Assembly: GCA_017460175.1 (NCBI GenBank)
Contig: JAFUBO010000006.1
Location: forward strand, 62,001-126,000
DNA: 64,000 nt
Origin: Bacilli bacterium
Lineage (GTDB): Bacteria > Bacillota_I > Bacilli_A > RF39 > UBA660
Direction of reading: 5' to 3'
Below, piece by piece: positions 7,682 to 16,779 of the stretch. The first letter of the stretch is position 1; every line of letters begins with the position of its first letter. The notes under the pieces are model-generated. The model saw only the letters and a list, made by a program, of their open reading frames with translations, ran no database searches and was not told the origin of the DNA. The position numbers and the translations under genes are program-made.

Positions 7682-8515
7682 ATGCTAGATTGTTTATTAG
7701 ATGCTTTAATGGATACTTTAAAAATAATCCCATATCTATTTATAACATTCTTATTATTAGAATTAATAGAACATAAATTAACTAAAAAAACACAAAAAGC
7801 AATAACTAAATATAATAAATTTGGGCCGATTATAGGTGGAATATTTGGTGGATTACCTCAATGTGGATTTAGTGCAATGGCATCAAACTTATACACAGGT
7901 GGAGTAATTACAAAAGGAACACTAATTGCAATATTTTTATCAACAAGTGATGAAATGCTTCCAATTATGCTTGGAGAAAAAGTAAGTATACCATTAGTAC
8001 TTAATATCATAGGATTCAAAGTAATAGTAGGTATTATAATAGGTTTAATAGTAGACTTAATAATTAAAAGTAAAATAGATGATAAAAAGATAGAAGATAT
8101 GTGTGATGAAGAACATTGTCACTGCAAAAATGGTATATTTATATCTAGTGTAATTCATACCATGAAAACTACTTTATTTTTATTAATAGCTAATGTAGTT
8201 ATAGGATTAGGAATATATTATATCGGAGAAAATAATTTAGCTAAATTACTTCACAGTAAAAATATATTAGTATATTTTGCTTCAAGTTTAATAGGATTAA
8301 TTCCAAATTGTGCAGCATCAGTTATATTAACAGAAGTATATTTATCAAAATTAATTACAATAGGTACTTTATTATCAGGACTTTTAACAGGATCAGGTAT
8401 TGGAATACTTCTATTATTTAAAAATAATAAAAATATAAAAGAAAATTTATTTATTATTTCAATAATATATTTTGTTGGAGTAATAATAGGATTTTTAGTA
8501 GATTTATTTATTTAA
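7682..8515 (+). CDS. ArsP_2-type 10-TM putative heavy-metal or manganese exporter
   Basis: 277 residues, nearly all membrane helices in two similar halves. Each half carries a polar re-entrant motif: GGIFGGLPQCGFSAMASNLY near 60 and GLIPNCAASVILTEVYL near 205. A central loop (EDMCDEEHCHCKN) is rich in Cys, His and acidic residues, fit for metal binding. This matches the family named putative manganese transporter or arsenic efflux protein (PF11449). Start ATG follows GGAGGGG. The substrate is not settled by sequence. The next gene begins after its own promoter and T-box. Confidence 0.75.
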   Translation: MLDCLLDALMDTLKIIPYLFITFLLLELIEHKLTKKTQKAITKYNKFGPIIGGIFGGLPQCGFSAMASNLYTGGVITKGTLIAIFLSTSDEMLPIMLGEKVSIPLVLNIIGFKVIVGIIIGLIVDLIIKSKIDDKKIEDMCDEEHCHCKNGIFISSVIHTMKTTLFLLIANVVIGLGIYYIGENNLAKLLHSKNILVYFASSLIGLIPNCAASVILTEVYLSKLITIGTLLSGLLTGSGIGILLLFKNNKNIKENLFIISIIYFVGVIIGFLVDLFI

Positions 8516-8544
8516 TAGACAAAATAAATAAATTGTGTTAATAT
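8516..8544 (+). promoter_or_regulatory. Sigma-A-type promoter of the proS T-box transcript
   Basis: -35 TAGACA at 8516-8521, 17-base spacer, -10 TAATAT at 8539-8544. The transcript should start near 8551, at the base of the T-box stem I. Confidence 0.65.
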
Positions 8545-8550
8545 AAAGAC

Positions 8551-8745
8551 ATAAATCAATGACGAAGGAATATTACTTAGTTAAGCATATTAGTGAGCTT
8601 GGTATAGTGAAAACAAGTTATGATACTAAATAATTCCTACCTTCAGAGTGAAATGTAAACATTTTCGGGTAACCGTTATCTAAAGCAAGTAAATAAAAGG
8701 ATGGCACCGTCGCAAGACTCCTTCGCTATCCTTTTTTTGTTTAAA
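8551..8745 (+). promoter_or_regulatory. T-box riboswitch controlling proS
   Basis: Stem I runs from GAAGG (8564-8568) to CCTTC (8640-8644), with upper pairing of TTACTTAGT to ACTAAATAA and the distal AGTGAGC ... GTGAAA motif. AAGGATGGCACCG (8697-8709) is the T-box sequence (consensus AGGGTGGNACCG). The terminator pairs AGGATGGC (8698-8705) with GCTATCCT (8725-8732) ahead of a T run; it uses the same bases. A CCT proline codon followed by A lies at 8636-8638 on the 3' side of stem I and is the likely specifier. Uncharged tRNA-Pro should allow read-through into proS. Confidence 0.88.
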
Positions 8746-8757
8746 AGGAGGATTATT

Positions 8758-10026
8758 ATGAGATTAAAAAATTTAAATATTAAAAAAATTAATTTAAATG
8801 ATGTGGATAAAAACTATTCAGGACAAGATATCTTAATGAAATTAGGAGAATTATATCAATTTGAAAGTGGTATCTATGGATATGGTAATTTATGGACTAA
8901 GTTAGAAAGAATTGTTGAAGATATTATCATTGATGAACTAGATAAAGCAGGATGTATTCAAGTAGAATTTCCTAAACTTCAACCTAGAAAGATTTGGGAT
9001 CAATCTAATAGATGGGATACATACACTAAAGATGGAGATATCATGTTTACTATGAAAAATAACTTAGGTGAATATGGACTTGCACCTACTGCTGAAGAGT
9101 GTGCGACAATATTTGGTGCTAATAGATTACCATCATATAAGAATCTTCCAGCTACATATTATCAAATAGGTGAAAAGTTTAGAAAAGAAATTAGAACTAG
9201 AGGATATTTATTTAGACCTAGAACTTTTGTAATGATGGATGCATATTCTTTTGATAAAACAGAAGAAGATATGAAAAATACATATAAATTAATGCATCAA
9301 GTATATCTAAATATCTTTAATAGATTAGGTATCAAAATTATTCCAACAGTAAGTGATAGTGGTGTAATTGGTGGGAAAGTTGCAGAAGAATTTCAAGCAG
9401 TTACCTCATTAGGTGAAGATAAAACATTATATGATGAATTAAATGATATTGGAATTAATAGGGAAGTATTAGACTTTGAAAATAGAGATGAATACTTACG
9501 CCAACTAGGTGTAGATGATGTTAATCGTTTAGTTGAATACTCTACTGTAGAATTAGGAAATAATTTCCAATTAGGTACAAAGTATTCTGAATCTATGGGA
9601 TTATTCTATATAGATGAAAAAGGAGAAAAATGTCCATATTATATGGGATGTTATGGAATAGGTCTAGGAAGAATAATTGCATGTTTAATAGAAAATAATG
9701 TAATTAGAGATAATGATAAACTAAAAGGATTTGCTCTTCCATATAATATTGCTCCATATAAAGTACAAATAATTTATAATGAAGATAATAAAGAAATAGC
9801 TGAAAACTTATATAAATACTTAAATGATAATGGCATAAAAGCTATTATTGATGATAGAGAAAACTTAAATATTGGTAATAGAATAAACGATGTATATGTT
9901 TTAGGTACACCTAAAATGATCATTTTAGGTAAGAAATTTGATGGAACTACTTATGAAATAGAGGATACTAAAACTAATGAAATTACTACTACAGACTTAA
10001 ATAATATTTTAAATGTATTAAAATAA
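8758..10026 (+). CDS. proS: Prolyl-tRNA synthetase, short form
   Basis: 422 residues from ATG 8758 (AAAGGAGG upstream). An ATG at 8701 lies inside the T-box and is rejected. Class II motifs: motif 2 around FRKEIRTRGYLFRPRTFVMMDAYSFD split over ~130-150, and motif 3 GCYGIGLGR. The TAEE motif (LAPTAEECAT) is present. The C-terminal anticodon-binding domain is at ~330-422. The large editing insertion of the long bacterial form is shortened to a small segment around 200-270. It charges tRNA-Pro. It is a single-gene unit between the T-box and a terminator. Confidence 0.95.
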   Translation: MRLKNLNIKKINLNDVDKNYSGQDILMKLGELYQFESGIYGYGNLWTKLERIVEDIIIDELDKAGCIQVEFPKLQPRKIWDQSNRWDTYTKDGDIMFTMKNNLGEYGLAPTAEECATIFGANRLPSYKNLPATYYQIGEKFRKEIRTRGYLFRPRTFVMMDAYSFDKTEEDMKNTYKLMHQVYLNIFNRLGIKIIPTVSDSGVIGGKVAEEFQAVTSLGEDKTLYDELNDIGINREVLDFENRDEYLRQLGVDDVNRLVEYSTVELGNNFQLGTKYSESMGLFYIDEKGEKCPYYMGCYGIGLGRIIACLIENNVIRDNDKLKGFALPYNIAPYKVQIIYNEDNKEIAENLYKYLNDNGIKAIIDDRENLNIGNRINDVYVLGTPKMIILGKKFDGTTYEIEDTKTNEITTTDLNNILNVLK

Positions 10027-10043
10027 ATAATTTAAATAAAAAG

Positions 10044-10072
10044 TAAAGGAAATTAATCCTTTATTTTTTTTT
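10044..10072 (+). terminator. proS terminator
   Basis: TAAAGGA (10044-10050) pairs with TCCTTTA (10057-10063), followed by nine T. Confidence 0.85.
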
Positions 10073-10119
10073 ATAGTAGTGCTATAATAAAAAACTAATT
10101 TAAAAAGGAGGTGGGATTG

Positions 10120-11475
10120 TTGTCTAATATTAAACTAATTAAAGACGAAAAAGGTTTTGGTTACCAATATACTATAATCGGTAGTGATAATAAAAAGCGT
10201 TATGTTAAAAAAAGTGGATTTAAAACACCAAATGAAGCATATAAAGCTGCAGAAAAATCTTATAATGATAAACTTAATAACGGATATACTGATAAAAATA
10301 ATCCCATCAAAATAAAAAAACTTAATCTATCTACATTTGGAATGTATTTATTAAATACAGTAATTACAGGAGGGTTAGTTTTCACAGTAGTAAGTGGAGG
10401 AATAAAATTACAGAGAGAATTAAAAGAAATACTACCAGAAATTACAAAAAGAGACTTTCTTGTAGATGATTATAATAATACTATCATAGAAATAACTGAA
10501 AAAGATTGTGATTTTTCAAATTTACATATAATAATAAGAACTGCCAAAACAGAAGTTAATGGAGTAGCCGCTGTAACTTGTGATCAATTAACTAGACTTG
10601 GCGTATCTAATGAAATTATTAATAAAGATAGTGATATTGCCTATAAAATATCTAATGCTATAGCTACACATCCAGATGATGATATAGTACTGATAAATTT
10701 AGAAACAGAATTAGAAAATGAAGATAGCCAACAAACAATTATTATGGGTGATTCTTCAAATAGAAGAGAATATTCATCCGATGTATTAATTTCATGTTTA
10801 AATACATCACTAAAACAATACAATGTAGATCCAATAATACGTAGTGGAGAAGCAACAGGAAATGGTTGGAGATTAGATAGTTATATAGAGATTGAATTAA
10901 ATAATGCTGTATTAATTGATAATATATCTCAATTTACTATAGATTTACCTATAACTGTATCAGAAGATGAAATAATTAGAAATGATTGTGCCTCAGCTAT
11001 AGTAGAAGGTATAATGCGTTGGTGTACAATAGATCACAATGATAGATATGAAAATATCTATTATACTGCCAAATATGGTGAGACATTACAAAGTATCTCA
11101 GCCATTTTTGACACATCAAGTATTATTCTTCAAAATAATAGTGATATTAATATATATAAAGAATTAAATGTAGGAGACACAGTAACAGTAGGTTTAATAC
11201 CAGAAGCTGCAGAATATAATGTAAATGTTAATAATCCATATACTACAAGTGATATCAATTCTATAGAACCAATAATATATGAATACATAGTAGAAAGTGG
11301 AGATACTCTCACATCAATAGCTAATAATTATGGAGTTAAAATAGAAGATATTATGACTGAAAGCGGAGATCCTAATAATATTAGAATAGGAGAAACCCTA
11401 TATATTAGTACATATAATTTATATGAAACAGATGAAAAGATAAATTTGCTAGACGTAAAAGAAAAAACAATATAA
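10120..11475 (+). CDS. Membrane protein joining an integrase-arm-like domain to two LysM domains
   Basis: 451 residues. Start taken as TTG 10120, seven bases from AAAGGAGGT; the GTG at 10111 lies within that site. Residues ~3-52 (KGFGYQYTI, KKRYVKKSGFKTPNEAYKAA) resemble the AP2-like arm-binding domain of Tn916-type integrases, including the one in this window. One membrane helix follows at ~72-92. The long middle part (~100-300) is unrecognised. Two LysM domains (~305-350 with YGETLQSISAIF; ~388-435 with ESGDTLTSIANNYGV) should bind peptidoglycan outside. A cytoplasmic nucleic-acid-like head tied to a wall-binding tail is unusual; function unknown. Confidence 0.7.
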   Translation: MSNIKLIKDEKGFGYQYTIIGSDNKKRYVKKSGFKTPNEAYKAAEKSYNDKLNNGYTDKNNPIKIKKLNLSTFGMYLLNTVITGGLVFTVVSGGIKLQRELKEILPEITKRDFLVDDYNNTIIEITEKDCDFSNLHIIIRTAKTEVNGVAAVTCDQLTRLGVSNEIINKDSDIAYKISNAIATHPDDDIVLINLETELENEDSQQTIIMGDSSNRREYSSDVLISCLNTSLKQYNVDPIIRSGEATGNGWRLDSYIEIELNNAVLIDNISQFTIDLPITVSEDEIIRNDCASAIVEGIMRWCTIDHNDRYENIYYTAKYGETLQSISAIFDTSSIILQNNSDINIYKELNVGDTVTVGLIPEAAEYNVNVNNPYTTSDINSIEPIIYEYIVESGDTLTSIANNYGVKIEDIMTESGDPNNIRIGETLYISTYNLYETDEKINLLDVKEKTI

Positions 11476-11505
11476 AAAAAGATATAGATATATATCTTTT
11501 TTTTT
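11474..11505 (+). terminator. Terminator after the LysM membrane protein
   Basis: A7-GATATA pairs with TATATC-T9 around the loop GATA (11487-11490). The T run is followed at once by the next gene's upstream region. Confidence 0.85.
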
Positions 11506-11533
11506 GTTATAATCTTATCAGTAGGTGAAGTAT

Positions 11534-12127
11534 ATGAGTAAAAAGAAAATTGCATTATTAATAAATACATTAATCTTAATATTAGAATTAATTGCTATTG
11601 GAGGAAGTCTATTAAAAGATCATTTTATTGCATTAGAGTATTATACTAACGATAGTAATATTATAGCGTTATTTAGTTCATTATTATTTATTATTTTTTA
11701 TAAAAAAGACTTAAAGATAGTAAAAGATTTAAGATTACTTGCTACAAGTTTATTAACAGTAACATTTATAGTAGTAATCACAATATTAGTACCAATGTAT
11801 AACTTTAATTATAAACTTTTAATGTTTACTGACAATTTTCTAATACTTCATACTATATGTCCAATACTTTGTATTATTTCATATGTATTTTTTGAAAAAA
11901 CAAGTGATAAGATTTATTTATGTCCAATATTAACTATAGTTTATTCAATAATATTAGTACTTATGAATATATTTAAATTAGTAGATGGACCTTATCCATT
12001 CTTAAAAGTAAATACTCAATCAATAATAGTATCATTATTATGGGGAATACTTATAATAGGAGGAAGTTACTTTATTAGTAGTTTACTTAATTATATAAAC
12101 AAAAAAATACAAGGAGCTAAAAATTAG
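11534..12127 (+). CDS. Pr6Pr-family membrane protein
   Basis: 197 residues from ATG 11534, with AGGTGA six bases upstream; GTG 11525 falls inside that site. Six membrane helices are visible. The YYTNDSNIIAL segment after the first helix and the LHTICPILCIISYVFFE, PYPFLKV motifs fit the Pr6Pr/FAR-17a-like family. Its biochemical role is not established. Its stop codon lies inside a hairpin. Confidence 0.65.
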   Translation: MSKKKIALLINTLILILELIAIGGSLLKDHFIALEYYTNDSNIIALFSSLLFIIFYKKDLKIVKDLRLLATSLLTVTFIVVITILVPMYNFNYKLLMFTDNFLILHTICPILCIISYVFFEKTSDKIYLCPILTIVYSIILVLMNIFKLVDGPYPFLKVNTQSIIVSLLWGILIIGGSYFISSLLNYINKKIQGAKN

Positions 12128-12179
12128 CTCCTTAATCTATATACAGAGGATCTTCACATTATACAGTGAACCTTCCTCT
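12111..12179 (+). terminator. Two successive hairpins before prfB
   Basis: AAGGAGCT (12111-12118) pairs with AGCTCCTT (12126-12133) across the upstream stop codon. Then AGAGGA (12145-12150) pairs with TCCTCT (12174-12179), with an inner stem TTCAC/GTGAA (12153-12157, 12166-12170). Neither has a real T run, so termination is uncertain; the second could be an RNA element in front of prfB. Confidence 0.5.
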
Positions 12180-12289
12180 ATAATAATATATGCAATTAAA
12201 ATAATTTGATACCAAAAAAATAAAAATATGTTAATATTTAAATAGAATAAAAGAGAAATAGTAGAAAAAACTATATATAGGAGAATAAT

Positions 12290-13388
12290 ATGGATACAAA
12301 AGATATAAAAAAAGCATTAGATAATAGTTTAGATAAAATTAATGGTTTATGGAGGGGACTTTGACATCCCTAAAAAGAAAGAAGAAATAGAAAAATTACA
12401 AAAGGAAACAGAAGATAATTCTTTTTGGAACGATAGAGAAAAAGCAGAGTCTACATTAAAAGAATTAAATAGTTTAAAAGAATTAGTTAAAAGTGTAGAA
12501 GAATTAAAATTAGAAATAGAATCAAATATAGAGGTATTAAAACTATTAGAAATAGAAATTGATAATAATCTATATGAAGAAATAGTTAATAGCACTAATG
12601 AACTACAAGAAAAAGTAGAAAAATTAAATATATTACTTATGCTAAATGGACCATATGATAAAAATGATTGTATATTAGAAATACATCCTGGGGCTGGAGG
12701 AACAGAGTCATGTGATTGGGCTAGTATGCTTTATAGAATGTATTTAAGATGGTGTGAAAAGAAAAAATACAAAGTAGAAATATTAGATTATCAAGATGGA
12801 GAAGAAGCGGGTATTAAAAGTGTTTCACTTCTAATCAAAGGATTAAACGCTTATGGCTATTTAAAAAATGAAAAAGGAGTTCATAGACTAGTAAGACTTT
12901 CTCCTTTTGATTCAAATAATAGAAGACATACTTCATTTGCTTCAGTAGAAATAACACCAGAAATAGAACAAGATAATACAATAGAAATAGATGAAAAAGA
13001 TTTAAAAATCGATGTTTATCGTTCAACAGGCGCAGGTGGACAAGGAGTAAATACAACAGATTCTGCAGTAAGAATTACCCATTTACCTACTAAAATAGTA
13101 GTAACCTGTCAAAATGAAAGAAGTCAAATTCAAAATAAAGAGCAAGCTTTAAAAGTATTGAAAAATAAGCTAATGTTAAGAAAAATAGAAGAACAAGAAG
13201 AAGAATTAAATAAAATAAAAGGAATACAATCTAATATAGATTTTGGATCTCAAATAAGAAGTTACGTAATGCATCCATATTCTATGGTAAAAGATCATAG
13301 AACAAATATAGAAACAAGTAATGTATCCAAAGTATTAGATGGAGATATTGATTTATTTATAGAAAGTAATTTAAAAAAGGGGTTATAA
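12290..13388 (+). CDS. prfB: Peptide chain release factor 2 (programmed +1 frameshift)
   Basis: The first 24 codons start at ATG 12290 and run into an in-frame TGA at 12362-12364. Reading continues +1 from GAC at 12363, giving about 366 residues. RF2 hallmarks: the SPF stop-recognition tripeptide (VRLSPFDSNNRRHTSF) and the GGQ catalytic loop (STGAGGQGVNTTDSAVRI). It releases peptides at UGA and UAA. The in-frame TGA shows that this organism reads UGA as stop. The gene is followed one base later by a YitT gene. Confidence 0.95.
12350..12364 (+). promoter_or_regulatory. prfB: RF2 autoregulatory frameshift site
   Basis: GGAGGGG (an internal Shine-Dalgarno-like site at 12351-12357) precedes CTTTGAC. 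The slip codon CTT (12359-12361) is followed by the UGA stop. Low RF2 favours slippage to the +1 frame. This is the classical arrangement. Confidence 0.95.
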
Positions 13389-13389
13389 T

Positions 13390-14259
13390 ATGCATTTGTT
13401 TTCTGAAAACAAATATCTTATTTATAAAAACAATTCTCTAGTAAAAAGAGTATTAGAATTTATACTAGGGTGTTTTATTGTGGCCTTATCATATAATATA
13501 TTTATTGCACCTAATAATTTAATTCCTGGTGGAGTAGGTGGTATCGCAATAATATTAAATAGATTATTTAATATTGATTATGCCATAATTATATTTACAT
13601 TAAATATATTTCTATTATTGATAAGCTTAATAATATTAGGCAAAAACAAAACAAAAGCAACTATATTCGGATCTATACTATTTCCAATATTTGTAAGAAT
13701 AACAGAAAATATAAATGTTTGGTTACAAATAGATACATCGAATTTATTATTATCCGCAATAAGTGGTGGAATTATTTATGGATTAGGAGCAGGTTTAATA
13801 TTCAGAGCAGGATTTACTACAGGAGGAACAGATATTATAAATCAAATAATATCCAAATATTTTAAAACAACATTAGGAAAAAGCATGCTATTAAGTGATG
13901 GTTTAATAGTTTTATTATCAGGAGTATTTTTTGGAATAAATCATATGATGTATTCAATATTAATTTTATACATAATAAGTTTTATTTCAGATAAAATAGT
14001 TTTAGGTATATCTGATAGTAAAATGTTTTTGATAGTAACAGATAAAGAAAAAGAAGTAAAAGATTATATTATAAAGAAAATGGGACATGGAGTAACTGTT
14101 TTTAGAGGAAAAGGTGGATATACAAGAGAAAATGAAAATGTATTAATGGCTGTATTACCTACAAAAAATTATTATCTATTAAGAGATGGTATAAGAAAAA
14201 TAGATAAAAATGCTTTTTATATAATTACAGATACATATGAAGTATTTGGAGGTGAGTAA
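13390..14259 (+). CDS. YitT-family membrane protein
   Basis: 289 residues. About five or six membrane helices (residues ~18-205) form the DUF161 domain, with the repeated PNNLIPGGVGGIAIILNR-like and GLIFRAGFTTGGTDIINQII motifs. The soluble tail (~215-289, MGHGVTVFRGKGGYTRENEN and YIITDTYEVFGG) is DUF2179, a small ligand-binding-like fold. The transported or sensed substrate is unknown. It starts directly after prfB and is followed by a paralogue. Confidence 0.85.
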   Translation: MHLFSENKYLIYKNNSLVKRVLEFILGCFIVALSYNIFIAPNNLIPGGVGGIAIILNRLFNIDYAIIIFTLNIFLLLISLIILGKNKTKATIFGSILFPIFVRITENINVWLQIDTSNLLLSAISGGIIYGLGAGLIFRAGFTTGGTDIINQIISKYFKTTLGKSMLLSDGLIVLLSGVFFGINHMMYSILILYIISFISDKIVLGISDSKMFLIVTDKEKEVKDYIIKKMGHGVTVFRGKGGYTRENENVLMAVLPTKNYYLLRDGIRKIDKNAFYIITDTYEVFGGE

Positions 14260-14263
14260 TAAA

Positions 14264-15112
14264 ATGAAGAATATAATTTTTAAACAAAATAAAATATATA
14301 GAATAATATTAATATCAATATCATTAGTAATAAGTGCCCTTGTATATAATTTATTCTTATTACCACTAAGTATAGTAGCCGGAGGAACTAGTAGTATTGC
14401 AACTATTACATACTATTTATATAATATTAATCCAGCTATTATGATGTTTATAATTTCCTCAATATGTTCAATATTAGGATTTATGTATTTAGGAGCAGAA
14501 AGAACAACCGGTACTATAATAGCTAGTCTATCATATCCACTAGTAGTAGAAATAACAGCAAAAATAGTAGAAAATGTATATATAGATACATCAGATACAT
14601 TATTAATAGTGTTATTTGCAGGAGTTTTAGCAGGTGTAGCAAATGGTTTGATGTATAAAAGTGGTTATAGTAGTGGAGGACTTCCTACTATATCACAAAT
14701 ACTATATGAAAAATTTAAAATATCAGTAGCTAAAACAAGTTTTGTTATGAACTTTATAATTATCATAATAGGAGCTATTTTCTTTGGATTTACTAATGCC
14801 TTATATGCAGTAATATTCTTATATATTTATAGTATAATTACAGATAAAGTATTATTGGGAATATCTAAAAACAAAGCATTTTATATAATCACAGAAAAAG
14901 AACAAGAAGTAAAAGAATATATCATAGAAAATTTACGTCATACTGTTACTACATTTGATGTAAAAGGAGGATACCTACAAGATAAAAAAAGAGTAATGTT
15001 AACAGTAATTCCTACAAGAGAATATTATAGAGTAACAGAAGGAATAAAAAGTATAGATAAAGATGTTTTCTTTGTAGTAACAGACTCATATCAAGTTAAA
15101 GGTGCAAAATAA
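14264..15112 (+). CDS. YitT-family membrane protein, second copy
   Basis: 282 residues from ATG 14264, with GGAGGTGAG ten bases upstream overlapping the end of the previous gene. It has the same architecture: DUF161 with SIVAGGTSSIATITYYLY and GLMYKSGYSSGGLPTISQIL, then DUF2179 (RHTVTTFDVKGGYLQDKKR, VVTDSYQVKG). The pair is a tandem duplication with clear divergence, and could work as a heterodimer (inference). It closes the prfB-yitT-yitT unit. Confidence 0.85.
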   Translation: MKNIIFKQNKIYRIILISISLVISALVYNLFLLPLSIVAGGTSSIATITYYLYNINPAIMMFIISSICSILGFMYLGAERTTGTIIASLSYPLVVEITAKIVENVYIDTSDTLLIVLFAGVLAGVANGLMYKSGYSSGGLPTISQILYEKFKISVAKTSFVMNFIIIIIGAIFFGFTNALYAVIFLYIYSIITDKVLLGISKNKAFYIITEKEQEVKEYIIENLRHTVTTFDVKGGYLQDKKRVMLTVIPTREYYRVTEGIKSIDKDVFFVVTDSYQVKGAK

Positions 15113-15115
15113 TGT

Positions 15116-15142
15116 AAAAAGAGGTATTATACCTCTTTTTTT
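15116..15142 (+). terminator. Terminator after the yitT pair
   Basis: AAAAAGAGGTA pairs with TACCTCTTTTT around the loop TTA, followed by more T. Confidence 0.9.
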
Positions 15143-15193
15143 AGTGTCATAAAGTATGTTATAATATAATAGTTAAGGTGGTGAATAGAATAG

Positions 15194-15883
15194 ATGGACT
15201 TAATTAGAGTTAAAAACGTAGAAAAAAAATATAAAAATGGAGTAACAGCCATCTATGATTTAAACTTAGCAATAGAAAAAGGATCATTTGTATTTGTAAT
15301 TGGTGGATCAGGTAGTGGTAAATCTACATTCATTAAATTACTATACAGAGAAGAAAAACCAACTAAAGGACAAGTCATAGTTGGAGGACTTGATGTTGCT
15401 AAATTAAAGAATAAGAAGGTATATAAATTAAGAAGAAAATTAGGAATTGTATTTCAAGATTATAGATTATTACCAAAACTTACAGTATATGAAAACGTAG
15501 CTTTTGCATTGGAGTGTATTGGAGAAAAAAAAGATGTAATAAGAATTAAAGTATTAAAGGCCTTAGAAGATGTAGGATTAAAAAATAAAGTACATGAATA
15601 TCCTGATAATCTATCAGGTGGAGAACAACAACGTGTAGCGATTGCAAGAGCTATCGTTAATGATCCAAAATTACTTCTATGCGATGAACCTACTGGAAAC
15701 TTAGATCCAGAAAAAAGTTTAGAAATTATGAAAGTCTTAGAAAGTATTAATAAATCAAGAGGGACTACTATTATCATGGCAACACATGACAAAGAAATAG
15801 TAAATAAGATGAAGAAACAAGTTATTACTTTAAAAGATGGACACTTAGTAAAATTTAAACAGAAAGGAACGTATGCAGAATGA
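15194..15883 (+). CDS. ftsE: Cell-division ATP-binding protein FtsE
   Basis: 229 residues of ABC ATPase: Walker A GGSGSGKST, Q-loop VFQDYRLL, signature LSGGEQQR, Walker B LLLCDEPTGNLDP, H-loop ATHDKE. The Q-loop followed by YRLLPKLTVYENVAF is characteristic of FtsE. With FtsX it couples ATP hydrolysis to activation of a cell-wall hydrolase at the septum. TGA stop overlaps the ATG of ftsX by four bases, and the hydrolase gene follows, so all three partners are in one operon. Confidence 0.95.
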   Translation: MDLIRVKNVEKKYKNGVTAIYDLNLAIEKGSFVFVIGGSGSGKSTFIKLLYREEKPTKGQVIVGGLDVAKLKNKKVYKLRRKLGIVFQDYRLLPKLTVYENVAFALECIGEKKDVIRIKVLKALEDVGLKNKVHEYPDNLSGGEQQRVAIARAIVNDPKLLLCDEPTGNLDPEKSLEIMKVLESINKSRGTTIIMATHDKEIVNKMKKQVITLKDGHLVKFKQKGTYAE

Positions 15884-16779
15884 AGCCATTAAGAATGTTG
15901 GGAAGAAGCGTTAGAGACGCTATTAAAAGTGTAATAAGAAATTTTTCTCTATCATTAGCTTCTATTTCATGTATCACAATTACTTTAATTATTGTGGCAG
16001 TTGCCATAATTGCATCCTTCAATGTACAAAATTTTACTCAAGAAATTGAAAAAGATATGACAATTGTTGTATTTGTAGATAATGATGCTAAGGAAGAAGA
16101 TGTAGAAGTAATAGAAGAAGAAATAAAAGCAATTAAAAATGTAGATAAATATACATATCAAACAAAACAAGAAGTAAAAGCAAAAATGCAAGAAGAAAGT
16201 GAAGTGTTTAAAACAGTATTAGATACATGGGAAGATGATGAATCACCATTAAAAGATACATTTCAAGTTAAAGTAAAAAATGTAGAAAAGATTAGAAAAA
16301 CAGCAGAAAAAATAGAAAATATTGATAAAGTATCAACAGTAAGATATGGAGAAGGTATGGTAGACAAGATGGTGTCAGCTTTCTCATCAGTAGAAAAAGT
16401 AACATATGGTATAGTAATTGCTCTAGTAATTGTAACTGTATTCTTAATAATAAACACAATAAAATTAACTATATCAGCAAGACGTAGAGAAATAGGAATC
16501 ATGAGATTAGTAGGAGCAAGTAATATCACAATAAAATTACCATTTATAATAGAAGGTATGATTTTAGGATTATTTGGTTCAATAATTCCTGTATTAATCA
16601 CAACTTATGGATATTTAGCATTCTATAAGCATTTTGATGGATACTTATATTCAAGATTAATACAATTAATATTACCAGAACCATTTATATATCAAACATC
16701 ACTTATTGTAATAGGTATTGGTATTTTAGTAGGTATGATAGGTAGTGCTAGTGCCGTTAGAAGATATTTAAAAATTTAG
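15880..16779 (+). CDS. ftsX: Cell-division membrane protein FtsX
   Basis: 299 residues. TM1 at ~25-47, an extracellular domain at ~50-165 (starting with FTQEIEKDMTIVVFVDNDAK), then three helices at ~178-200, ~225-245 and ~270-292. The SARRREIGIMRLVGASNITI motif of the FtsX/MacB permease domain is present. It passes the FtsE ATPase signal to a coiled-coil hydrolase outside the membrane, which here is the next gene. The stop TAG shares its last base with that gene's GTG. Confidence 0.95.
   Translation: MKPLRMLGRSVRDAIKSVIRNFSLSLASISCITITLIIVAVAIIASFNVQNFTQEIEKDMTIVVFVDNDAKEEDVEVIEEEIKAIKNVDKYTYQTKQEVKAKMQEESEVFKTVLDTWEDDESPLKDTFQVKVKNVEKIRKTAEKIENIDKVSTVRYGEGMVDKMVSAFSSVEKVTYGIVIALVIVTVFLIINTIKLTISARRREIGIMRLVGASNITIKLPFIIEGMILGLFGSIIPVLITTYGYLAFYKHFDGYLYSRLIQLILPEPFIYQTSLIVIGIGILVGMIGSASAVRRYLKI

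Noticed and set aside
8701..8757. Longer N-terminus for proS from ATG 8701
   Set aside because: The ATG is part of the T-box antiterminator and the added residues come from the terminator stem; AAAGGAGG stands before ATG 8758.
12342..12362. ATG 12342 as the prfB start
   Set aside because: It is out of frame with the first 24 codons and has no ribosome site of its own; the slip site explains the join.
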